DNA of 64,000 bases from Lates calcarifer (Eukaryota; Chordata; Actinopteri; Centropomidae), in NCBI RefSeq assembly GCF_001640805.2, contig NC_066849.1, positions 26,493,778 through 26,557,777 of the forward strand, read 5' to 3'. The notes below the pieces were generated by a model, which worked only from the letters and a program-made list of their open reading frames with translations, was not told the DNA's origin and did not search any database. This document shows positions 46,303 to 58,564 of the stretch, piece by piece (within the stretch, counting starts at the first letter, position 1; every line of letters begins with the position of its first letter). Made by a program: the position numbers and the translations under genes.

Positions 46303-48749
46303 TGTGTGTATTTTGGATGGGGGCGCACAAGGCTGAGTGTGTTTGTGTTCCAGAATAACACACTTTACTATCAAAGAGCATTGTATTTCACCTGGGCCAC
46401 ACACTGACACATTAACACAACTAATCTCCATTAGTGGGTAAGAAAGTGGTGTGTGTGTGTGTGTGTGTGTGTGTCAGCAGGGGGGATGACATCCATTTGG
46501 TTTGGCTTTTAATCTTCCAAATGAGCAGATATAACTCTTCCTACACTAATGCCACTAACAGCCAATTATTGCGTGTGTTCACTTGGCAGGAATGTGTGTG
46601 TTTGTGTTGTAATGTGTAGATCAAGGGAGGGGACCTGTCATTATATACAGTGTGTGTGTGTGTGTGAAGAGAAAGTGGGACTCTCAGCTGAGATAAGTGG
46701 AGCTGTAGACGAGGAGTGCAGCTCACACCAACTTTAAACCCTTCAGGTGACGTGATGCAGGGGGAGGGGATGAGCTAAATTAAAGGCGGACGACCGTCGT
46801 TTTAATCAGCACTTAGGAAAAACGTTAAGCTCGTTCGTGGTTGAGAGCCACAGAGAGGAGCTAAAGAACAAATAGTTTTTAATTCGGTTTTAGACAAACA
46901 ACATGAGCTGCCTCGTCTTATTCTCTCCTCTATCTGTCTTTATCATTCAGACAGAAAGAGGAAAATCAAATTACACACTCAATCATGTCGTCAGTGCACA
47001 CTTTTCTCTCAGTAAAGTGGATGTATCAGACTTTATGACACATATATAAATGTTAGAGCTGTTGCCACAGTAATTGTTATCACACCATGAGAGAGTGATT
47101 TGCAGGAATATAAAAGCTGACAATTTCAGCAATTATAAAATATTAATAACTTAATATTCTTAATCCAGTGAAAGCTTAGTGAAGACATGATGAAAGCTTT
47201 AAAATGGAAGAACCTGCTGCTTTTCTCTGCTTCTTGTCAACACAACATGAACTATCTCAGGTTTTCTCACAGTATTTTAGCCTCTGTTAAGAGTCATATT
47301 TATAAAATAGAACATATAACACATACATATAATAAGAGAAGCTGAATTGCAACTCTAACACTGTCGATCTTATTAAGAGTTTTAAGAGCTTCGTGGTAAC
47401 TCGTGTCAAGTCTTGGGCAGGTGTTCGGACATGATAAACTGATCCTAGTATTGTCGTGGTTTATTTTTCTCGCTCTGTGTGGTTACAATAATTTAAAGCA
47501 GCTTTCACCTCTTACGCCCATCTCTCCCTCCGTCTATTGTTTCCCTCCAGCTGCACTTTTCACTCATCAGATCACTCCACACACACTTCCTGTGTCACTG
47601 CAGGACATCTCACATGCAGCTGTGGGGTCTATCAAACGGACAAACGGATATCCAGAAGTGCACAATTATCCAGGCAGCGTGTTGGTGCTCGTCCCCTCCG
47701 CAGCAGAGACAACCTGCTAATTAGTTTCAGCTACCAAGAGCATCACACACACACACACACACACAGCTGAAAGGAAGCTAATCTGGCCTCATCAGCTTGT
47801 CTATCATTGGTTTTTTCCAGTAGGCCAACACTTCCTCTAGCGAGATGCTAACGCCGCTATCAGTGCCGACAGAGAAAACAAGCTAATCCTAATTGGAATT
47901 TACACATTCAAATGAAATCTGCAACGCCTCACTGGAAGGGTTTTATCTGCAGATAATGCAGAGAGGGAGTGGCTGGGTGGAGGGGAGAGAGAGGTGGATG
48001 GAGACAGAGACAGAGAGAGAGAGAGAGATTGGCAGGTGGACTGGAAACGAGCTTCCCTACAACAATTAAAACAAAGAGCTGTCTGGTGTCTGTTTCAACA
48101 TGCTGAGCTGAACTGATCCCCACTGTGACTGTGTATTCAGCATCCAGAGAGTGTGTGTTTACTGTGTGTGTGTGTGTGTGTGTGTGCTACAGAGACACAG
48201 AATCGTCCCTTGGGGATGCACAGTATTGAAAAGTCTGTCAATATCAAATAACCAATCAATTTTCCATCACTTTACAGTTGAAAGATGCTGTATTCACTAA
48301 AATGACTGACTGTCACTTTGGGTTTTAGAGAATTCAAAAAGGAGGAGAACTCAACTAAACGTATATTTGTCAGTAGATTAACTGCTGAAATCACAGTTAA
48401 ATCTGTGGCAGTGAGTGGTTTGGAGAAACAAATCTCCTGTTTTAATGTCTAATTTAAACATGAAAATGTCAGTGAAGATGAGAATTATTACATAAACTGC
48501 TGTAAAACCAACCTGCTGCCTGTATCTGTGTGTTATGACTGCCTGCTTATTACTAACATGCTGCACAGGCACAAAACTGAAATAATTAAGGTCTTTAAAA
48601 CTATATTTTGACACAGAGACTCTCTCAAAAGACCAGACCAAGGCCCCTGGAGGCCCAGGCCCCGGGGCATTATCCTAATTTACACAGTTAATAATCCAGC
48701 TCCATGTGCTCGCAGTTTTTCAATGCAGTGGACCTGTCTCCTCAAAATA

Positions 48750-48850
48750 ACATATCTAAGACCAGTGGTTCCCAGCCTGACGGGGGGAGGGAGGGTTGAT
48801 TCCCAGGGGGTCATAAGATAATTGGCGGAGTAGGAAATAGTTTTAAAAAT
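48750..48850. repeat. MITE-like dispersed element (accagtggttcccagcctg…)
   Basis: The phrase accagtggttcccagcctg…gggggtcataagat resembles a dispersed fish repeat (…ggttcccaacc…gggtcgc…). A single degraded copy is seen. Confidence 0.4.
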
Positions 48851-51800
48851 GAATACAAATCTTGAGGGATTTGCCTCTTTCTTGTGAAATGCTGCACAGT
48901 TACATCTGTTCAGGCCTAAAGATTATTCTGATCAGAGAAGGAAACGTCACTCCTCAGTTGAACTGATTGTATGTTAAAGATATGCAAACTGTGACAAAGA
49001 GTCACAAGGAAAAAAAGGGTCTGGGGTTAGGTGTATAAAACTTTGTTTTCGGTGTGTAAAAAGTTCTAACCACTAGAGGTGGCCAAAACTACAAAAATAC
49101 AATCCAGACTGTAGAAAAAAGAGATCTAACAGGACAGGACGTTTGTTAGCAGGAAGCGACCGTCACACTGGGTGTGAAAACTGTGATGTGAGCAGGTGTG
49201 AAATAACATATCTCATATGGATTTAATAAAAATTAAAATGACTCTAATAAGACGACTTGATTAGACGAGTGTCTTTGCCTGCAGGAGGTGTGTGTCCTGC
49301 AGGGCTGCTAAAGCACTGAGCTGTGGTCTGGTGTTAACGCTGACTTGCTCCAACGGCCTGATGGGAATTCTTCCTGAGTGACAGAGGTGGGATTTCACCT
49401 CCCTCCCTCCCTGCCCACCGGCGAACACAGGCTAAGATCTGCTGCACCTCAGCAGCTCATCTGAGAGAGCAGAACAAACACAAACACGTGCACACACACG
49501 CTGCAGCTTCATATTTATGTGAACGGTGGTTTTGAGGCTGGCGTGATGTGATGTGTGTGACCCAGATTTCAGCTCTCAGCCCTAAGACGCTGACTGCTGC
49601 AGCAGACGTCTCTGCTTCATGAATTCATAAAGCTGAAGGCTGCATGTACAAATGTATGTTACAGACACAAAGTGATCTATACATAGGGAAAGAAATGAAG
49701 TCATTTTCTGTTCCTTTGTGTGTCTCTCTTTTCATCCCATTGGACCACTTTCCCTCACTCCGGCAGTTTCAGTTTATTATCAGGAAACCAGACGAGCTGG
49801 CTCCACCGCTCCGCCTGTCATCCCCTCTTCATTCAGCCGAAAACTGCTTCAATTTGCACCTTTCTGCTGCAAACTCCATCTCGTCTGTCTGCCTATCAGT
49901 CTACTGTACGGCCTCCCCCTGCGCCAGATCTAACAAAGACAATACAAGCTGTTACACTCCTGCTGGGTGGTTCACACCAATATCAACCCAAACACTGGGG
50001 GAAAAACATCTCACAGTACAAGCTGCATTTAATAAATAAATCTACTTTCAAATAACACTACACTGAGCTGCTGTTTGGTTCTGTGAGTGTCTTCAGGATT
50101 TCCCACAGTGCATTACAGCAAAGGTAAGCTGCCTCGCTAAAGGCAACAGTAAACCCAACCTGACCTATAACAGACTCCTCTGTGGGGCTGATATGACAAA
50201 GTTGTTAGTAAGCAGTTGTTTATTTCCTCATCTAGCAGTTACAGAGTGACATGATGATTCAGGTGGAGTCCAGTATTCCCTCTTCTTTTAGCTGTTTTTG
50301 GTGTCCACCACCTCCTGAAGGAGATCTCTGGCTCTTTAGCTGCTGAATGCTGCTCTATATTCATCAGCTCGACTCTAACTGTGTCTGTCTGCTTGTGTTG
50401 TGGTCCAGATAGACAGACAGTGAGCTGAAACTCACTATAAAGCTCCTGTAGAGCCAAGGAGAGCCGCAGATAGATTGTTATTATAAAAATATAAATTATA
50501 GCTGCTTTAAAATGAAGGGACAAAGGCTCAGCTCTGCAGGCGACACTGACTGATTGATCACATTGTACATTTGGTGTGTGGTAATCAATCAAAACGGCAA
50601 GTCCAATGTCAGGGGGAAAAACAATCAATGGCTCAATATTTCACAGTGAAGGTTGAGAAAATACTCAGTACTCGTTGAGTAAAACCAGTCCTGTCTCTGA
50701 GGCTGCTGGGTAGACTCGGGTTAAGCTCCTCGCTCGGGGGCGGAAAAGGGAATTGATCATTCGCTTCGCCTGCTCATCATTTTTTCATCTGCCTCTGAGA
50801 TTTGAACCGCAACACTTTGAGCAAACTTTCCCAACATCTTCACCACTTTTAACCCAACTCGTGCTCTGCAAATAAAATTTTCAGATTTTCATAAAAATAA
50901 CAACAGAGAGAAGAAGAGAGAGATGGAGAGAGAATGATGAAATACTGAAGCAACAGAGCGGGGAGGAAAAAAAAAATCAGAGGGATGAGATGAAAACTTC
51001 CTGTAATGGGATTAATCACACTGGAAGAAAATGAGAGTGAACAGAGGAGGAAGACAAATGATTAGACGGCGAGAGGAAGAGTGGAAAAGAGAGAGCAAGT
51101 GAGACAAAGCAGAGTTTGATAGACAGTTAAAGAGGGGGATGATTCCCTGGAGGGAAAGCTGCGAGGAGGAAGAGTGACATGTGATCCGTCTGGATGCGAG
51201 CGCTCTTTCATTGCCTCGCCCTCACCCTCTTCTCCCCCTCCTCCCCCGCTGCGCTCACAGACAACCCCACTCACAGCTCATCCTCATTGTTGGAGCTGAG
51301 CTGCTTACGGCAGGTGAGGGTTCAGTGACGGGTGGGTACCCTCGAAAATTACAGATGAGGGGGGAGATATAAAGGGAGCGGAAGTATCTGGGTTGGAGGA
51401 GGAGCAAACATCACTCTGAGGACTTCAGTAATTATCATCATCAGTTAGACAAAACGCTCTGATTTTAGTTCTCATTTAAATCAGGGCAGCTCACTCACAT
51501 GTGGGAGTAAAAAACCAATTAACATCTTCTCTGGTTCCTCCAGAGCAACTGGAATCCAGCTGGCTGACGGGCATTTGATTTCTCCAGGTAATCTGCTCAT
51601 CCTGCTGCAGGACGACACGATCTCTTCAGTCGAGAAAAAGATGGATTCCTCAGTTTATAGTCCGATGTTCTGAGGACCAAAAAGAGTTTAAATGACGGTT
51701 CTTTTGTTTTGAGCTTCCTGCTCTGCTCCACTGTCAGTCACCAAGAGCCGTTTCAAAGTTTCACAACTGTACTGTTTTTCAAAAGAGAAAACTACAGACA

Positions 51801-52536
51801 GGAAACTGCTGTGTCGTTTTATCTGTATCTGAAAAAGCCTGAGATAACACCAGACCCAGAGGCCAGAAGTTCAGACGCAGCCACAGCCTGCAGCAGTAAA
51901 GATTTAAGTCATTAGTGGGTAATTGCTGCTCTGAGATATTCATCCAAACAATGACCTATCTAGAGAGCATGTAAGGATGTTCCCTGTTGCACCTCATTTA
52001 TGTTTTCAAGCTGCATTAATTGATTTTAGGGGCACATGGGGCCAGAGCAGCAAGACCAGAGCAGAAAGACCTCAGCACCTCTGAGATATAATGGCCTTGG
52101 CACTGGGCAGGTGGTGAACAACACTGCCACTGAATCAGGCAGTAAATGTGAACTTGTAGAGCCGCAGAGATGGAGAGTAACACCTTTTACAGGACACGTA
52201 GTAATCTGAAAGATATGTTACTTGTTCCAGCTGTGATGAAACAGCTTGGGAAAAGACAGTTTTAGACCATGTTATTGAAGAATGACACGAATGTTCGGGT
52301 GTCACCAAGACAGCAAATGAAAAAGTTGCCAACAGCAAAGCAACCGGTGGAAAAAGTCCATCTGGAGCCGCGTGAATGATGTGAAATCAAAGGAGCAGAT
52401 ACAGGTTTTTTGTTGCTCTCTATATCAAATAAATAAATAACCACTTGCAAACAAATAGACTGTATGGCGCTATGTTTGCTGCTGCGGAGTATAAAAGGGC
52501 AAGAAAAGAAATTGTCCAGAGGCGATAGGATTGAGG

Positions 52537-52538
<2 letters not shown>

Positions 52539-52569
<31 letters not shown>
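52539..52569. repeat. (GT)n microsatellite
   Basis: A 31-bp tract. Confidence 0.97.
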
Positions 52570-52575
<6 letters not shown>

Positions 52576-52694
52576 GATGGGGTGGCGTCTAGACATTCAA
52601 TTTCACACTCTTTGAAGTTTGCTGCCCGCTGGCCAAACGCAGCCGTGTGGATGAACTCGACATGAAGAGACAACAAGAGGGAAGGAAGGAGGGG

Positions 52695-52733
52695 GGAGGA
52701 GGAGGAGGAGGAGGAGGAGGAGGAGGAGGAGGG
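52695..52733. repeat. (GGA)n microsatellite
   Basis: About 39 bp of GGA within a longer purine-only stretch starting near 52673. Confidence 0.97.
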
Positions 52734-53039
52734 ACGTTACAGTTCCCCCCTTTTATTTTATGAGCAAAAAGGGATGGGGGGGTGTTTATTCCCCCTGTAA
52801 TATCAGTACAGCTGGTAGCACAGCGGGGAGTCAAGATGATGGTGTGGGTACAGTCTTTTAAGGTTATTTAATTATATTATTACACATTAAACGTTTTCCT
52901 GTTCTTTTAGTTTGGTTTTCCTCAGTTCTTTGGAAAGCGTGCAGGATACTGGTCCTTTTAACTTCTCTTGTCCTTTTTGTACACGGTGTAATAATAAAAA
53001 ATAAACACAGATGAAAGATATGATCAGTCGCGGTAAAGC

Positions 53040-53480
53040 TCATGCAGCAGGTGCAAGCAGTAACTCTTGTGAGTCAGTGTCAACATTACGTTGTGCATCA
53101 ACATCTGAATGCTACACGCATTTTCGTGCACTTGTCAAGGTCTGCGAGGATCTCTGTCAACAGGCCCAGGATGACCCAACCTTCATGTCGAGGACCATCC
53201 CCACTGACAAGACAACAGTCTCCAAGACTGAAGTGGCCCGTCACGCTCGTCTTCTTCTTTTACGGGTTTGTGCACTGTAAGTCTGTCCCAGGACATTCAG
53301 CGCAAACAACCTGAACTGTGGTTCGATGGCTATTGGGCACTACATCATGACAATGCACCCAATCACAAGCTGCACCAACACAATTGTTACTCAAGCTACC
53401 TTACACAGAAACAGTGTTTTGCTCTGTTTGAACTCTCTGTCCGGCCTTTCTCTCAGATACATTTAGAAGACACTGTCAGT
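53040..53480 (+). pseudogene. decayed mariner-type transposase fragment
   Basis: Plus-strand frames carry CEDLCQQAQDDPTFMSRTIPTD (53143-53208), matching the mariner block around DPNFLSRIITGDE. After a frameshift comes RKQPELWFDGYW-ALHHDNAPNH (53291-53363), matching the catalytic box RRKRPELW…LHHDNAPAH. The intervening transposase section is mostly deleted and the frames do not join, so it cannot encode an active enzyme. Terminal repeats were not located. Confidence 0.75.
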
Positions 53481-53745
53481 TGTAACGTAAGCCTGTCTGT
53501 GTCTCCGACCGGCTGGCTGAAGTGCCGATGTGAAGTGCTTCTATGGTTACAGGTCGCTCTCCCAGCCTCTCTCACTCTCTTCACAGGATGAGCTCATATT
53601 ATTCTCTCAGCGGTCGCCGTGGCTACCGGATGAGCTCATAGCTCGTTTCTAATTGGCTAATCCAGTCTGCTGGCGGGAGACAGAGAGAGCGAGATGCGGG
53701 AACAGTGTGTGACTTAAACAAAAGCAAGAAAGAGTAAGAAAGAGC

Positions 53746-53766
53746 AAAAAAAAAAAAAAAAAAAAA
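53746..53766. repeat. poly-A tract, 21 bases
   Basis: Uninterrupted A run. No recognisable retroposed sequence ends at it. Confidence 0.95.
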
Positions 53767-56700
53767 GTAAAGCAGCGGGAGAGAGAAGCCTGAGCACAAG
53801 AGCTGGTAGATGTGGGACAGAAAACAAACAACAGAATCTCTGTTCCCACTCTCCTCCTTTCTTTCTCAATCCATCCATATATCCATCCATCCCTCTCTTT
53901 TTCTAGAACAAACAACAAGAAACCCAGCCAACAGCCAAAGTCCAGCTAATCACCCTAAGCTGTGTTTAACCTGCTCTTTGGGCTGAATGAGGCTTTACAG
54001 TATCAGCTAACTCAACATCTAAACAAGCCCTGACCCCTGAGAGGACTTTATCAGAGCTACAGCTACATAACACCTAAGAAATGCTCAGTGGCAACTGTCA
54101 GAATTAGATTTAAGTTCATTTCCTTTGTTCCACTTGGTTATTTGACTGTTGAAGCACCTGCCCTGTGCTGATGTTGTAAACCAGGAAGGTAGAAAGTGGG
54201 ACAGATGACATTTTGTAAAACAAGTGCAGTTCGGCAGAATATTGATCTAGTAAATAAAAATAAGGTTGTATGTAGGATGTGCTGGAATAAACTGACATAT
54301 AACTACTCAACCCAGCAATACATGAAGAAGGCTGCTGATGCTAGCACTGCTAATGTTAGCAACACTGCCAACCACCATGGCATTGTTCATCTGCAGACTG
54401 TGCAGAAGTGTGAACAATGCTGACTGTTTTCTCACTGTTTTCTTACTTGTAGATTCGTCAACCAGTCTAAATTTAAATTTTCCAGTTAACTGAGGAGGAG
54501 AATAGCGGATCAGAGGATCCCTACTTCTAGCAGTGATGTTCCTGGAAGGTTTAACAGTGAGGACAGACAGAGGGAGGGGAACAGCCTGACTTCAGGTGTC
54601 AGCGTAGGTAATGCTGAAGAGAACCGATGACTGCTAGCTTCACTCAGACACAGTGTGCTCATTCTGTCCGTCCTCCTCAGTTTATCACTCTTTACATCTG
54701 ACTCAGTGTCCTCTAAGTGTCGGCAGAGGAGACGTCAAAGTTACATTCAGCACAGGAGGAGGAGCTGGTGTTTGTCAGTTTTGCTGTACGTGTCTTTGTG
54801 GGTGTAGAGGGCTCAGATCTGCAGCACTGTAGCCTTTTGTTCTGTCTGTCTATTTCTGTCAGTTCTGGGCTCTAATGCTTCACATCTGGGAGAAAGATGA
54901 TAATAAACAGCAGAGTTAAATAAGAGAGAACGTGACAGTTTCCTGACTGACAGTCAAGCAGAAAATGGGTTTAACAATGCCACAAACTTCCACCCATTCT
55001 CATTCCCCAACCACCCATGCACACACATCCTGGCATTCAGCATTACTTTCTGACAATAACCCTCTGTGTGGTGCCATGGCACTCGTACGAATCCTGAATC
55101 CACCCACACTCGAGGAGAAGGACATGTCTGATTATGTTAGCAGTGAGAAACTTCCACATCAGATATTTAAGTCAGGAAATGTTTCCCCAGACGAGCTCCT
55201 GGTGTCATTCCAGCTGCATCAGCTGCACAATCTTTCATCCTGATTGGCCACAAACACTGGCTGCTCTCACAACCCCCGGGACGAAGCCGGGGTACATCTG
55301 CTGAGCTGACGCAATGCGCCATGGGTAATTAATTACCAGATTTGTGGTGCATTCCTAAACAGAGAGGTTACATAAACAACTGTGGGAAGGAAAAAAAACT
55401 TGGTGAGAGAAACTTTTCCTGAAGGTGAAAACGAGAGCAGAATTATATTATTCAAGCTCAGGCCGTGGGGCTGAAGGCCGGAAACTAAACAAAGTACTGA
55501 ACCAATAATGCTCATTGTGGCTAAGGAGTTGTGAAAAGAGTGAACTACTTAAGGGTTTCCTGCCACGCGAAGCAGCTGAGGAAGACCATGTCACCTGAAA
55601 CAAGGACTGTCCCTGTTAACGTAAAGTACTGCAGTAGGGAAACAAGAAGTAGAGGCGTAAAGGCCTTTTTTGCACGATTAATTCACACGCCAATTTATGT
55701 CTTTGAGCTGTTGTTTTTCTTATGACTATTTTCATGAAGAACATACAAACATCTAAAAAAATATGTCCGCAACCAGCCGCAGTGGAGTTTCAGCTTCTGT
55801 ATAGTCGTGGACAAGTATGTCGTGAAAATAAAAACTAAATAAAACAGAGGTCTGAACTGAATCCTGGATTTGGAGAATCCACACATCAGGAAAAACTCAG
55901 CATAAACTGTTGATGAAATAATTTTGACTCACCATTGTTATTTACTACTGCCACTGGAGCCTCATTATATTAATAAAAGTACAATGTTCTTCACATCAAA
56001 TGTGCTCTTTGTCAGGCAGAGGAATCACACCTCTGGTTTATGTTTCTTTAAATAATAGTAGTGTTTTGGTATCAGTCCCAAAGGTCTGATCAAAAACACC
56101 ACAAAAAAGACTCATCACCTCTGTTCAAACATGAAATGCTCAGTGTGTCTGATGCAGGATTTCAGAGACAAGGTTCACAAACAAAGCACAACAGTGCAGT
56201 CTGCTCTTCTTTCCTCTTTTCATTCAGCAGCGAGGTTATTGTGGGTGATTACAATAAGTCAAACAGAGCTGTACAGCTCTCTCACACTCAGACTCTCACT
56301 TTCCCCTCAACCTCCCTCACCAGGATGGCAGCAGGCATGCCACCCTCTGGGCTTTTACTTTTATCATGTCGAGAGATGTCTGCCCGCAGGACAACAGATA
56401 AAAGGAAGAAGAAGCGGGAAGAGGAGGCGGAGAAGAAAGGAGGAGGAGGAGGAGGGTGAAGAGAAGAAAGCAGGGAGGTTGTGGAACCATGCAGGGAAGG
56501 AACTGGGGAGGTTCAACAGAGAAAAGAAGCTGTGAGAATGACAATACGCTATATTGTAATTTTAATGTAGGGCGAAGGTTTTTCAACTTGACTTCAGAGC
56601 TCCTGCCGTATGTAAGTATGATGATGTCAAACAATATGGAAAAAGCCAATTAAATGTTCTCAAAACCAGAAATGATGTCTGCTAATTACTTGTCTTGGCC

Positions 56701-57819
56701 CAGCACTAATCAACCCCCCAACATTTTCATTTCTATATAAAAACTCATTTCTGAGTAGATAGACCAATAAATGTCAAACACTTCATCAAATATAAAAATC
56801 ATTTATTAATTTTTGGTTTAATTAACTGAGTAATTGTTTCAGCAAACTCCACTGGCTGATGAAGATCATGGCATATAACTAAAAGCTCCAGAAAAGCTAC
56901 TGTGTCGACCTTTGAGCTGAGGTTGTTTTGTCAAACACCAGTGGAAGTTTGGGTACAAACTAGTCGTGGGTAGGAGTCTTAATCAACTGTCAATAATAAC
57001 ACCCAAGAAGAACACATTTTCTTTTAATCTATGTGGTTAAATCAGGGTTTGTTTTTTTGGATTGGATAGTCGATTACAAGCTTTCATTTTGATGCTCAAT
57101 AAAGACAAATCAAGAAAAACGTTCATGGAAAGTCTACTTTGTGAGACAAGGTTATTATAATATAGAAAAATGCAGCTCCAACACTGATAATCAATCACAG
57201 CTTCGGAGAGATACCATTAAATACCCTTTGTCACTCCCGCCTTCCTCTGTGTCTCATTACCTGATAGACTAACAGGAAGCTGGCAGAAATTACGTGCATT
57301 TTTCTTGGAGCACACACAGTCCATTAATAGCTCTCTGCATTGTCAGATAGTGCTGAGCAGACACAGTGGCTGATTTTCTAGGCTCTTGATAAGCAGCAGC
57401 TGCAGTGATTTCAGCAGAACAGTGGACCAGGTCACAAGTTATTGTTCCACTTAATAGGAGCAGAATATCGATTTACCACCGAGAGCAGAGAAACACAAAG
57501 ATAAAAGCTCTGGAGAGGGATAATCAAGAACTGGAGGGAACAAGATGTTACTCTAGTTTCTGTGGAACTTTATGTGAACTTGTATAACCTGAACTTGTTC
57601 TTCATCCCTTTTCCTTTTGTGTGATACTCAGAGTGGGAAAGTAACTAAGTACAGATGGGGGACAAGGTAAAGGAAAAGAAAGTGTGTTAGTAATGTGATG
57701 TTCCACCATGAACCTCCAGAACATCCTCAGTGCTCTGTATCATTAATTCTTCAAGTGCATTGAACTCAACTGGAGGGATGAACAGCTGTGGTGGGAAACA
57801 TAAGCTCTCCCACAGGTGT

Positions 57820-58380
57820 TTAACCACATAGAGGACCCCTCAAACCCCCTTAAGGCCCTCTAGAACCCTCCTTAAGTACTACCAGGACTTTCTAAAGGAA
57901 TCTCCAACTTCCTTAATGACCACTAGAAACCTTCTGAAGGACCACTAAACCGTCTGAAACTCCATGAACTTCTAAAGGACCTCAACAATCTCCTGACTGA
58001 CCACTAAAGCGTGCTACATGTAGGTCAGTCTCAGGTATCATCCAGAGGACCCCTAAAAACTCCTCACTGACCACAACACGGTCATAATGTCCTTAAGGAC
58101 CTCTAGAGGTGTACTAAAATTTCCTAAAAGCATCCATGAAACCTCTTCACTGTTACTTCACTCTTAAACACTCCAAAACTACAAGTAGAACCTTGTCAAA
58201 GATCATTACAACCTCAAAAAGACCCAGAGAAACTCAAGATCTCTAGAACCTCCTCACTGACCACGGCAAGCTCTTAGGGGAGGCTGTCATGATCAGGGGA
58301 CCTGGGAGAACCTTTATAACCTCCTAAAGGACCACTAGAACCTTCTTAATAACCTCCTAAAACCAACCATGGTACTTCTT
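57820..58380. repeat. degenerate minisatellite, about 25-35 bp units
   Basis: Over 550 bp the plus strand keeps repeating variants of cctaaaggaccactagaaccttcttaa, for example at 57845-57875, 57918-57950, 58095-58115, 58240-58265 and 58310-58345. Units are diverged and of uneven length. It ends about 40 bp from the donor of the candidate exon 58418-58564. Confidence 0.7.
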
Positions 58381-58417
58381 CAATTACAACTTAAGTACGA
58401 CATGTCTTAAGTCTTAC

Positions 58418-58564
58418 CTGGCAGAGCTCTGAGACCAACTCATTGGTCTCCTTGATAATATTCAACCTTAAACCGTACCAGCTGACCGACCGTCTGCAGG
58501 CCAGAGACCTCTTGTCAGTGCCTGCTTCTTCGCTGGTCTGCTGCAGCACCCGCGGACACGCCAT
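58418..58564 (-). CDS. candidate first coding exon, 49 codons (MACPRVLQQT…), probably of mast2
   Basis: A 147-bp frame runs from an ATG in a strong context (G at -3, G at +4) to CAG|gtaaga. It encodes MACPRVLQQTSEEAG, TDKRSLACRRSVSW, YGLRLNIIKETN and ELVSELCQ. The last 20 residues look like an amphipathic helix. I do not recognise the sequence. It is on the same strand as mast2, ends in phase 0 and lies upstream of the phase-0 microexon KELSLPRRGS, so it could supply a distinct N-terminus across a 19-kb intron. Human MAST4 has a short alternative N-terminus joined at the same KELSLPRRGS point as I recall, though of different sequence. It could instead start an unrelated minus-strand gene or be spurious. 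Splice compatibility and Kozak context are seen; membership of mast2 is inference. Confidence 0.5.

Larger units (their letters stand above)
39388..58417. other. very long mast2 intron rich in transposon debris
   Basis: If 58418-58564 is a mast2 exon this is one 19-kb intron. It contains a MITE with a nested LINE tail (40222-40457), a LINE 3' coding relic (44090-44405), inverted dispersed repeats (45483-45845), (GA)n at 46239-46300, a MITE-like piece at 48750-48850, (GGA)n at 52695-52733, a mariner relic (53040-53480), poly-A at 53746-53766 and a degenerate minisatellite (57820-58380). No other exon was recognised on either strand. Confidence 0.7.

Noticed and set aside
49644..50055. Three overlapping plus-strand frames of 71-131 residues
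   Set aside because: No homology or splice signals; overlapping frames of equal quality argue for chance.
56061..56653. Several overlapping frames on both strands (up to 134 residues)
   Set aside because: They run through a GGA/GAA-rich tract; Lys/Glu-rich and Leu/Ser-rich tails are low complexity.
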